Assembly: GCF_001922575.1 (NCBI RefSeq)
Contig: NZ_MRCI01000001.1
Location: 2,294,001-2,358,000 of the forward strand
DNA length: 64,000 nucleotides
Direction: 5' to 3'
Source: Neptunomonas phycophila
GTDB taxonomy: Bacteria > Pseudomonadota > Gammaproteobacteria > Pseudomonadales > Balneatricaceae
A program made the position numbers and the translations under genes. The notes below the pieces were generated by a model. It saw only the letters and a program-made list of their open reading frames with translations. It did not search any database and had not been told where the DNA came from. This document shows positions 54,991-62,841 of this stretch, one piece after another (within the stretch, counting starts at the first letter, position 1; every line of letters begins with the position of its first letter).

Positions 54991-55013
54991 AAAATGTTAC
55001 TTTATAACATTTC
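54991..55013. promoter_or_regulatory. Zur-box upstream of the CobW-type GTPase gene
   Basis: The 23-base stretch reads AAAATGTTACTTTATAACAT followed by TTC. It matches the Zur consensus (GAAATGTTATANTATAACAT then TTC) at 19 of 22 defined positions and has perfect AAATGTTA/TAACATTT arms. It is 133 bases before the CobW start, with no other gene between. Confidence 0.8.
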
Positions 55014-55145
55014 ATTACTGTAATACACTTCCTCTTACTTTTCCTGGCTATCGGCCAGCGTTATCACTGTTCCGAAAGCTATAATAATTAGGACACACGT
55101 GCTTGTTTAAGCCAGCATCTGAGTTATCTATTTTAAAGAGCCATC

Positions 55146-56189
55146 ATGCAATCGAGTGAATTACAGCAAAACACCCCGCTTATTCCGACCCACATCATTA
55201 CCGGCTTTCTGGGCACGGGCAAAACTACAGCCATCAACCACCTGATAAGCCAAAAGCCTGCCCACGAAAAGTGGGCTGTCATCATTAATGAATTTGGACA
55301 AATAGGTGTGGACCAAACAGCTATCCCAACACAAGATGATATCCACATAAAAGAAATTGCCGGCGGTTGTGTGTGCTGTGCATTAGGGCCAGCCTTAACA
55401 ATTAACCTAGCCATGCTCATCCGAAGAATACAACCTGACCGTATTATTATAGAGCCAACAGGGTTGGGACACCCCTCGGGTCTCATTGATATCATTCAGG
55501 GAGAGTCCTTTTGCTCGGTTCTATCTCTGCATAGTGTCATTTGTTTACTCGACCCACGAGCAATGGATGATCCAAGAACCACTAGCCATGAGACCTTTAT
55601 AGACCAGCTCAACCTAGCTGATTATATTGTGCTCAACAAAACCGATGTAGCCAGTGACACCCAGTTAGACCAAGCACTCAAGCTGGCGGAGAACATGTAC
55701 CCCCCAAAGCAAGCCATTTTGAAAATGGCATACGGTAAGGTACCTATCGAAGTATTAAATACACAGCATATCGACGAATTCAGCGCTAGTTTCCCATTAA
55801 GTCACGAAGCAGAACAAACTCGTAGCTTACTGGTTACGCCTCCTTTGCAGCCCTTGATGCTGACGGAGCCAGGTGAACCGATTATGAAGACGGGTTTCTC
55901 AAATGATATCTATAGCTGCGGTTGGGTGTTTCACCGCGATGACATATTTGATTACGAGGCGTTACTAACGTTAATTAATTCAATTAGCCCAGTACTCAGA
56001 TTGAAGGGTGTCTTCAGGACATCTAAGGATAGAGTCTTCTTTAATAACGTTTCTGGCGAGCTTTCCATAACTCCCATTGCTTGGCGGCGAGACTCTCGCA
56101 TGGAAATACTTTCGCAAACAAAACTAGACTGGGCTTACATTGAAGAGCAACTTTTAAGATCGCTGGCAGGTAAGAGTCACGATAAATAA
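55146..56189 (+). CDS. CobW/COG0523-family GTPase, probable zinc chaperone
   Basis: A 347-residue G3E GTPase. Walker A is at residues 20-27 (GFLGTGKT), Walker B/switch in IINEFGQIGVD, the metal-binding CxCC motif in GGCVCCALG (residues 76-80), the guanine-specificity motif NKTD and a C-terminal CobW domain. Members under Zur control (YciC, ZigA, ZagA types) help deliver zinc when it is scarce. A strong Zur box upstream makes this one a zinc-starvation protein rather than a cobalamin enzyme. Start ATG 55146 is preceded by AAAGAG. No cobalamin genes are nearby. Confidence 0.88.
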   Translation: MQSSELQQNTPLIPTHIITGFLGTGKTTAINHLISQKPAHEKWAVIINEFGQIGVDQTAIPTQDDIHIKEIAGGCVCCALGPALTINLAMLIRRIQPDRIIIEPTGLGHPSGLIDIIQGESFCSVLSLHSVICLLDPRAMDDPRTTSHETFIDQLNLADYIVLNKTDVASDTQLDQALKLAENMYPPKQAILKMAYGKVPIEVLNTQHIDEFSASFPLSHEAEQTRSLLVTPPLQPLMLTEPGEPIMKTGFSNDIYSCGWVFHRDDIFDYEALLTLINSISPVLRLKGVFRTSKDRVFFNNVSGELSITPIAWRRDSRMEILSQTKLDWAYIEEQLLRSLAGKSHDK

Positions 56190-56274
56190 GACTTACACCT
56201 AGATATCAAAAGCTTGTTATACTTGTGTTTTGTAGACTTTCTTAATAGACAATCAGCAATTAGTTTGGAATACA

Positions 56275-57927
56275 ATGTCGCACATTAAGCACGCTAAAAT
56301 ATTAGGCATTTCTATCGCACTCGCATTAGGCATTTCGGCAGCTTCACCGTCAGCTTATGCTCAGGATGATGAGTATTGGACCTATGAAATGCAACAAGGC
56401 GACAATGTATGGACCATTGCCCATGAGCTGCTAACTGATTGGAGAAAATGGCAAGAGATTACTGAGCTTAACAACGTCAGCAACGATCGTATCATGGCAG
56501 CGGGTACTCTGCTTCAGATTCCAAGAGACTTCATTCAAGAACGCCCTGCCACAGTCCAACTCGTAGAAGTTTCAGGCCCTGTTTCACTCATCAGCCAAGC
56601 AGGAGCCACTAAAGAAATAGACGATGCCATTGTGCTAGCCGGAGACGTCATTACCACTGGCGAAAACGGTAGCGTCCTCATTAAATTTGAGGATCAAACC
56701 GAAATTCTCATCACCCCCAATAGTGAACTAGTGATTGATGAAGCCCAAGTTATTGGCAGCGATAACAACTTTACAGACATTAACGTTAAGCTCAACAAAG
56801 GTGAGGCAGAGATCCACGCCAACCCGAACAAACAATCCGGCTCTCGTTTTATTATCCAGACACCCACCGCATTCGCAACAACTCGCGGTACGGTATACCG
56901 TGTAAGAGCCAATGACGACAGTACGGCTGCCGAAGTAACCCAAGGTAAAATTGATGTTACAAACGCCTTAGGTAACACCCGTGTCCCAAAACGCTTTGGA
57001 ACATTAGCCTACAAAAATGAAGCTCCTCGCAAGCCGGTTAAATTATTATCCGAGCCAGACCTAAAAGCGCCAGATGATATCCGCTACCTGCCTGCACGCG
57101 TATCTTGGCAGACACTGAATAAAGCCGTTAATTACAGAGCTCAGATATCAGATCAAGCCGATTTTTCGCGTATCGTGCTGGATACTCAAAGCCCAGTCGC
57201 TAAATTAAATATCCCTGTAGAACTGCCCGACGGACAATACTGGCTCCGTGTTCGAGGTATCGATAATAATGACCTACAGGGTTTAAGTACCGTTAAACCT
57301 TTCACGATCGATGCCCGCCCCTTCCCTCCAGTTATTCAAGCGCCTTTATCGACAGATCAAGTCTATGCCGGTGAAGTTAGCTTTAATTGGACACAACCTG
57401 AAAATGTCGTTAAGTATCATTTTGAAATCGCAACAGATAAGCAATTTACTTCGCCCGTTGCTATTTTTGAACCAACAACAGAACACACGCAAACCCTTAC
57501 CCTAGAGCAACCAGGTCAATATTTTTGGCGAGTGACCAGTGAAGACAACCAAGGTAAGGTTGGCCCTAAAGGACATACGTACCCACTTACGGTAAAACCT
57601 GTACCGGCAACACCCGAATTAGAAGCGCCAGTAACAAGCGAAGATACACTAGGCTTTGGCTGGCAACCGGATGATATAACCGTGAGTTACCAAGTACAGC
57701 TGTCTAACGATCCTTCCTTTGAAGAAGTTCTGCAAGATGTTACAGTGCCTGAATCAAGTGCTGTGTTACAGAAACCAGAAATGGGCACTTACTATTTCAG
57801 AGTGCGGGGTTTTGACAGTGATAATTTTGCCGGCGGCTGGTCTGCCACGCAACAAATAGAAGTACCACTCGACTCTTACCTACCCGCTATTATTTGGACG
57901 GCCTTTACTGTGATTTTATTTTTGTAA
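56275..57927 (+). CDS. Exported LysM-FecR-domain protein
   Basis: A 550-residue protein with a signal peptide (ending AYAQ). A LysM domain follows (YWTYEMQQGDNVWTIAHEL, then NNVSNDRIMAAGTLLQIP) that binds peptidoglycan. Next is a FecR domain (GDVITTGENGSVLIKFEDQTEI and RFIIQTPTAFATTRGTVYRV), then at least two fibronectin-like beta modules (INTVEL-type strands, FNWTQPENVVKYHFEIATD) and a C-terminal hydrophobic segment (LPAIIWTAFTVILFL). Despite the name there is no FecI-type sigma factor nearby. The CHASE2 gene begins four bases after its stop. The pair probably works at the cell envelope as sensor and partner. Confidence 0.85.
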   Translation: MSHIKHAKILGISIALALGISAASPSAYAQDDEYWTYEMQQGDNVWTIAHELLTDWRKWQEITELNNVSNDRIMAAGTLLQIPRDFIQERPATVQLVEVSGPVSLISQAGATKEIDDAIVLAGDVITTGENGSVLIKFEDQTEILITPNSELVIDEAQVIGSDNNFTDINVKLNKGEAEIHANPNKQSGSRFIIQTPTAFATTRGTVYRVRANDDSTAAEVTQGKIDVTNALGNTRVPKRFGTLAYKNEAPRKPVKLLSEPDLKAPDDIRYLPARVSWQTLNKAVNYRAQISDQADFSRIVLDTQSPVAKLNIPVELPDGQYWLRVRGIDNNDLQGLSTVKPFTIDARPFPPVIQAPLSTDQVYAGEVSFNWTQPENVVKYHFEIATDKQFTSPVAIFEPTTEHTQTLTLEQPGQYFWRVTSEDNQGKVGPKGHTYPLTVKPVPATPELEAPVTSEDTLGFGWQPDDITVSYQVQLSNDPSFEEVLQDVTVPESSAVLQKPEMGTYYFRVRGFDSDNFAGGWSATQQIEVPLDSYLPAIIWTAFTVILFL

Positions 57928-57931
57928 GCTT

Positions 57932-59575
57932 ATGGATTTGCTTAAACACAAGGATGCGGGATTTCTGCTATGCCTAATACTCGTGTTAGGCACAGCACTA
58001 ACGCCTTTACAAGCCGTAATCGATAATACATTGTTTGACCGAGTTACTATCAGCCGTGATAGCTACGACTCTCCTGACCCCATTCTTATTGATATTGATG
58101 ACAAGAGCCTAGAAGCATTAGGCCGTTGGCCGTGGCCGAGGCACTTACATGCCGAAATGATCGACCTTCTAAACCAAGCGGGGGCTCAGGTAATCGGTTA
58201 CAACATCGCATTTGTTGACCCTGATATAGAAGAGCCGCTCAACGACCTGCGTTTACGAGAAGCCATCAGCAAAAGCGCAAACATCGTGCTCCCAGTATTT
58301 GGCGAAAGCGGTACAACAGTCTACCCGTTTCGTAACCCACAAATACCCAATGGTAGCCAACTAGGGCATGTAGAGGTTGATGTCGATAGCGACGGGCGGG
58401 TGCGCCGTACATTTCTTAAAGCTGGAATTGATGAACCCAACTGGCCGGCATTTGGGCTTGCTATGTTAGATAACACAACTGTGCTAAATACGTTTTTCCC
58501 CGGTACACGAGCACCTCATCATCGAATGGGGGTTAACCGCAAATGGAGTCGTGATAGAGAAGTACTGATTCCAAGACCCCCGCAAGCGGTAAGCTTCCAG
58601 CGCTTTAGTTTTATTGATGTATTAGAAAAAGGCATACCGAGCAATATCTTTAATGGGCGGCCTGTATTTGTTGGCATTCAAGCTGCTGGCCTTGAAGCCC
58701 GCTTTCTTCTTGCAGGCGACCCTAACCTAAACATGGTTTCCGGTACTGTTCTGCATGCCAATTTATATCAAGCACTTGTTCAACATGCGGTACTCACCCC
58801 CATATTGCCTATTTGGGGCTTGTGCTATGCCATCATATTAACCGCGCTTTTGTACGCCACATTTATCTTGCTTGAAAAAAGCATTGTTATACGTTCGCTA
58901 TCGGCCGTTTTGTCTGTGATATTTTTGGCCCTCCCTCCGCTGGCCGTTTATTTGGGCTACTGGCTGCCTATTGGAGCATCATTAGTGGGCGCCATTGTCG
59001 TGGTTGGGTTTATTATTTTAAAAGCCATGTATGCTCACAATAACAAAACAAGAACAGATCAAATAACCTCATTGTCTAGTAAGCGAATGTTTGACGAAAC
59101 GCTGTCTCTTGAATGGGAACAAGCGATACGCAAAAAAACGCCCCTATCGGTTATCCTTATTGAAATAGATCAGTTTAAGCGGTTCTCTGAGACCTTTGGG
59201 CCTGAGCGTGCCAACTGGGTGCAAGCACGGGTTGGGCACATACTTCAAAACCACCAAAGGCGCAGCCGCGATCTGGTCGCACGTACAGGTTCTGCTCAAT
59301 TTGCCGTTGTTTTACCAATAACTCCCAATACGATTGCTTACTCATTAGCTGAAAAAATGCGTAGCGACGTGGAGTCATTGCAAATAGAGCACGTTAAAGC
59401 ACATCAAGTGATCACGATATCCACAAGCATAATTACTACTTCAACTTCTGAATCTCTTGAGTTACAAGATTGGATAAAGCAGGGGTATCAGCAGTTAAAT
59501 ACTGCCATGGCAAATAATGGAAACTACTCGGCAAATTGTGCACCCTCTTCAAGCTCAGCTAACGCCAGTGCATAA
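57932..59575 (+). CDS. CHASE2 sensor protein with a degenerate GGDEF domain
   Basis: A 547-residue membrane protein. A periplasmic CHASE2 domain (about residues 25-300, with SPDPILIDIDDKSLEALGRWPWPR) follows the first membrane segment. Three further membrane segments lie at about 285-365. The cytosolic part (about 380-530) has a GGDEF-like fold, but the active site reads RTGSAQFAVVLP instead of R-x-GGDEF, and the GHxxGD helix is gone (SETFGPERANW). It therefore cannot make cyclic-di-GMP, although the first metal aspartate remains (IEIDQFK). It is coupled to the FecR-type gene upstream. Confidence 0.88.
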   Translation: MDLLKHKDAGFLLCLILVLGTALTPLQAVIDNTLFDRVTISRDSYDSPDPILIDIDDKSLEALGRWPWPRHLHAEMIDLLNQAGAQVIGYNIAFVDPDIEEPLNDLRLREAISKSANIVLPVFGESGTTVYPFRNPQIPNGSQLGHVEVDVDSDGRVRRTFLKAGIDEPNWPAFGLAMLDNTTVLNTFFPGTRAPHHRMGVNRKWSRDREVLIPRPPQAVSFQRFSFIDVLEKGIPSNIFNGRPVFVGIQAAGLEARFLLAGDPNLNMVSGTVLHANLYQALVQHAVLTPILPIWGLCYAIILTALLYATFILLEKSIVIRSLSAVLSVIFLALPPLAVYLGYWLPIGASLVGAIVVVGFIILKAMYAHNNKTRTDQITSLSSKRMFDETLSLEWEQAIRKKTPLSVILIEIDQFKRFSETFGPERANWVQARVGHILQNHQRRSRDLVARTGSAQFAVVLPITPNTIAYSLAEKMRSDVESLQIEHVKAHQVITISTSIITTSTSESLELQDWIKQGYQQLNTAMANNGNYSANCAPSSSSANASA

Positions 59576-59621
59576 TAGATACCGTTAAGAGATAGCGTGC
59601 TACTCCATTATTGGAGCATAA

Positions 59622-59645
59622 AAAAAGCGGCCTAAGCCGCTTTTT
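59622..59645. terminator. Bidirectional terminator between the CHASE2 gene and fumarase
   Basis: AAAAAGCGGC (59622-59631) / GCCGCTTTTT (59636-59645) with a CTAA loop; T-runs follow on both strands. It closes the two convergent transcripts. Confidence 0.93.
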
Positions 59646-59663
59646 CAATGGTTACTCAACAAG

Positions 59664-61172
59664 TTAACCCACTTGTTTTGCAATAATATCTTTCCATTTG
59701 GCTGGCCCAGTAGTGTGAACAGACTCTCCGTTCACATCAACCGCAACGGTCACTGGCATATCTTTCACTTCAAATTCATAAATTGCTTCCATGCCCATTT
59801 CAGGGAAAGCAACTACTTTTGAACCAACAATAGCCTTGGAAACAAGATACGCTGCACCACCTACTGCCATTAAGTAGACTGCTTTGTAGTCCTTAATAGC
59901 ATCAATAGCAACCTGTCCACGCTCAGACTTACCAATCATACCTAACAGACCTGTTGTATCCAAAATCTGACGGGTGAACTTATCCATACGTGTGGACGTA
60001 GTCGGGCCTGCAGGACCAACAATTTCATCCCCTACAGGATCAACCGGCCCTACGTAATAAATGAAACGGCCTTTTAAATCGACCGGCAATTCTTCACCGT
60101 TATTGAGCATCTCGATCATACGCTTATGCGCAGCATCACGACCTGTTAGCATCTTACCGCTCAATAATACTGTCTCACCTACTTTCCAATCTTGCACTTC
60201 TTCAGGCGTAATGGTGTCGAGATTAACACGGCGTGTATTCGCCCCTACCTCAAAGGTAATTTCTGGCCAATCATCTAAACTTGGAGGAGTCAGGATTGCA
60301 GGGCCATCACCTTTCAATGTGAAATGCGCATGACGTGTTGCAGCGCAATTTGGAATCATACACACAGGCAACGAAGCCGCATGGGTTGGATAATCCATGA
60401 TTTTCACATCAAGCACTGTGGTTAAACCACCTAAGCCTTGAGCACCTATACCCAGAGCATTAACCGCATCCATAATTTCTAAACGCAGCTCTTCAACACG
60501 ATTTTGCGGGCCTCGCTCGCGCAGTTCATGAATATCAATAGGCTCCATTAAAGACTCTTTTGCCAGCACGGCCGCTTTTTCTGCCGTACCGCCAATACCT
60601 AAACCAAGCATACCAGGAGGGCACCACCCCGCTCCCATGGTTGGAACGGTTTTAACCACCCAATCAACGATACTGTCAGACGGGTTTAACATGACCATTT
60701 TTGACTTGTTCTCGGAACCGCCGCCTTTGGCCGCCACGTGAACTTCAACTTCGCCACCTTCAACAATCTCATAATGGATGACGGCTGGTGTGTTATCTTT
60801 GGTATTCTGACGCTTGCCTGCAGGATCCGCCAAGATCGACGCACGCAACACATTATCTGGGTGATTATAGGCTCGGCGCACACCCTCATTGACCATGTCC
60901 GTGACGTTCATTTTAGCGTCCCACTGAACATCCATCCCGACCTTTAAGAATACGGTTACAATGCCAGTGTCTTGGCAAATAGGTCGATGTCCTTCGGCTG
61001 ACATACGCGAGTTGATAAGGATTTGAGCCATGGCATCTTTCGCCGCTGGATTTTGCTCCTTTTGGTAGGCTTCATGAACACCTTTTACGAAGTCTACCGG
61101 ATGGTAATAGGAGATAAATTGCAGTGCATCAGCAATGCTGCTAATGAAATCATCTTGGCGAATAACGCTCAT
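59664..61172 (-). CDS. Class I fumarate hydratase ([4Fe-4S])
   Basis: A 502-residue iron-sulfur fumarase of the TCA cycle (fumarate to malate). Two-domain architecture is visible. The alpha part shows RPICQDTGIVTVFLKVG with a cluster cysteine, KGGGSENKS and GAGWCPPGMLGLGIGG with another; the third is in PNCAATRHAHF. The beta part has the GPTTSTRMDKFT loop. Alpha and beta domains are fused as in E. coli FumA/FumB. Such enzymes are oxygen and superoxide sensitive. A minus-strand -10 TATAAT (61266-61261) could serve as its promoter. Confidence 0.94.
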   Translation of the reverse strand: MSVIRQDDFISSIADALQFISYYHPVDFVKGVHEAYQKEQNPAAKDAMAQILINSRMSAEGHRPICQDTGIVTVFLKVGMDVQWDAKMNVTDMVNEGVRRAYNHPDNVLRASILADPAGKRQNTKDNTPAVIHYEIVEGGEVEVHVAAKGGGSENKSKMVMLNPSDSIVDWVVKTVPTMGAGWCPPGMLGLGIGGTAEKAAVLAKESLMEPIDIHELRERGPQNRVEELRLEIMDAVNALGIGAQGLGGLTTVLDVKIMDYPTHAASLPVCMIPNCAATRHAHFTLKGDGPAILTPPSLDDWPEITFEVGANTRRVNLDTITPEEVQDWKVGETVLLSGKMLTGRDAAHKRMIEMLNNGEELPVDLKGRFIYYVGPVDPVGDEIVGPAGPTTSTRMDKFTRQILDTTGLLGMIGKSERGQVAIDAIKDYKAVYLMAVGGAAYLVSKAIVGSKVVAFPEMGMEAIYEFEVKDMPVTVAVDVNGESVHTTGPAKWKDIIAKQVG

Positions 61173-61690
61173 TGAGGCTCTCCACTTAACTGTATTAAGT
61201 CACAGGTTGATTAAGGTTCTACATCAAAGATTAGGACTCTAGGGTGGTCCAATTGCAGCGATTATACACCAAAATTCCGCACCCGCGGCATGTGTCGTTA
61301 GTCGAAAATCGCTTAATAGATTACTTAAACAGATATACGTCTACGCTACATCAATTTTGATGCCTTGCGGGGCAACAACTGGTTTAACTTTACTCACACA
61401 AATTTATCTTTTACGTATTAGTTAAAGTACTGACTACTAACTGTCCTACCCATTACAGAGCTAAGTCAAAGCGGGTAAAAAGATACATAAAAGTCCGCTA
61501 TTATGTTATCAAGACATCCGGGGTCATTAAGATGTAATAAAGCCAATAAAACATAAACTTGTTCACGAAATATCGAACCAAACCCGGGAACCTCCCGCTT
61601 TTTTATCAGTACAGGAAGTACTTATCGTGCGTAACATAAGAGCCATTAATATTTATCAGCCTATGGCTAGTCACCGGAATATGACTCACT
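61173..61690. other. Gene-free region between fumarase and the CofD-like gene
   Basis: 518 bases without a convincing gene. On the fumarase side there is a TATAAT (+ strand ATTATA at 61261-61266) as a likely -10 with a poor -35. On the CofD-like side is a hairpin with a T-run at 61585-61604 and a short purine run (ACAGGAAG) near 61611. The long leader before the CofD-like gene (about 85 bases after the hairpin) could be regulatory. Confidence 0.45.
61585..61604 (+). terminator. Hairpin with T-run in the leader of the CofD-like gene
   Basis: CGGGA (61585-61589) / TCCCG (61593-61597), three-base loop, followed by CTTTTTT. A five-pair stem is short but GC-rich and has a T-run. No plus-strand gene ends before it, so it may be an attenuator or the end of a small RNA. 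Confidence 0.55.
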
Positions 61691-62827
61691 ATGGCTAATG
61701 AGCCTCAAATTACATTTTTTTCGGGTGGTTCAGCTCTTAAAGATACAAGCCGTACACTTAAAAAATACACTCGTCGATCAGTGCATATTGTGACCCCGTT
61801 TGATTCAGGTGGAAGCTCTGCCACGCTACGTGATGCCTTTAACATGCCAGCTATTGGCGACCTTCGCAGTCGATTATTAGCCTTAGCGGACGAAAGCCAG
61901 CCTGGCAACTACGCCACTTACAAGCTATTAAATTACCGCCTACCTAAAACGCAAGCCAGATCAGCTTTAGCGCGCGAATTAGAAAGTGTTATTACGGGTA
62001 CTCATTCTTTAAACAGGGGTGTTCCGAAGGCGTGGCAAGAAGTTATATGCCGAGATATAGCCCGCTTTAAAGCTGACATGCCTGTTGATTTTGATCTACG
62101 AGGAGCCAGCTTAGGCAATTTAATGATTGCAGGCGGCTATCTAGAAAACCAATGCCAGTTAGATCCCGTGATAAAGCGGTTTTGCCGATTAGTAAATGTG
62201 CAAGGCTACGTCAACACGGGCTGCGATACCCCGTTACACCTTGCTGCCCACCTTACTAACGGTGATTACGTCGTCGGCCAGCATCGAATAACCGGTAAAG
62301 AACTTCCAGCACTTAAGCACTCTATTAACAGCCTATTTCTTTGTCACGTTGATGAAGATATGAAGAATGGAATAGTCGAAAGAGTCAATTGCCGAGCCAA
62401 AACAGATGTGCTGCGCAAAGTCAGCACCAGTGATCTAATTTGTTATGCACCAGGAAGTTTTTACAGCAGCCTAGTGGCTAACTTACTTCCTCAAGGAATG
62501 ATTGAGCAAATTAGCCATGCCCAATGCCCTAAGGTCTTTGTTCCTTCTCTTGGAATAGATCCCGAAGTTCCTCACATGTCATTGTACGATCGAGTATTGC
62601 TACTAATCCGATATTTAGCTCGCGAAAACTCACCTGTTACCGACGTACTGAGTACCGTCTTATTCGATCCTCAATACACACCACTAACGGCATTAGAAGA
62701 AGAGCAATTAAAGAAACTAGGCTTATCTCTAAAAAAAGAAAGCCTAGTCGATCCCGCGAGCTCATTGGCGCAACCACACTACTGCCCGACTAAGCTATCC
62801 ACTACCCTCGTTGATATGGCCAGCTAA
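61691..62827 (+). CDS. CofD/YvcK-like protein of the GAK-system type
   Basis: A 378-residue protein with a Rossmann-type N-terminus: ITFFSGGSALKDTSRTLKKY, HIVTPFDSGGSSATLRDAFN and PAIGDLRSRLLALAD. This is the pattern of the CofD-like member of the GAK system (TIGR04357 group). CofD makes F420 precursors and YvcK binds UDP-GlcNAc. The DSGGSSATLR loop is the ligand-binding segment of the superfamily. Partners known for GAK systems (an ATP-grasp and a kinase-like protein) are not in the window. The gene stands alone. Function unknown. Confidence 0.75.
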   Translation: MANEPQITFFSGGSALKDTSRTLKKYTRRSVHIVTPFDSGGSSATLRDAFNMPAIGDLRSRLLALADESQPGNYATYKLLNYRLPKTQARSALARELESVITGTHSLNRGVPKAWQEVICRDIARFKADMPVDFDLRGASLGNLMIAGGYLENQCQLDPVIKRFCRLVNVQGYVNTGCDTPLHLAAHLTNGDYVVGQHRITGKELPALKHSINSLFLCHVDEDMKNGIVERVNCRAKTDVLRKVSTSDLICYAPGSFYSSLVANLLPQGMIEQISHAQCPKVFVPSLGIDPEVPHMSLYDRVLLLIRYLARENSPVTDVLSTVLFDPQYTPLTALEEEQLKKLGLSLKKESLVDPASSLAQPHYCPTKLSTTLVDMAS

Positions 62828-62841
62828 GCTGGCCGCTCTTA

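Noticed and set aside
61190-61230. FNR-like site before fumarase (TTGAT...ATCAA)
   Set aside because: The half-sites are separated by ten bases instead of four, so it is not an FNR site.
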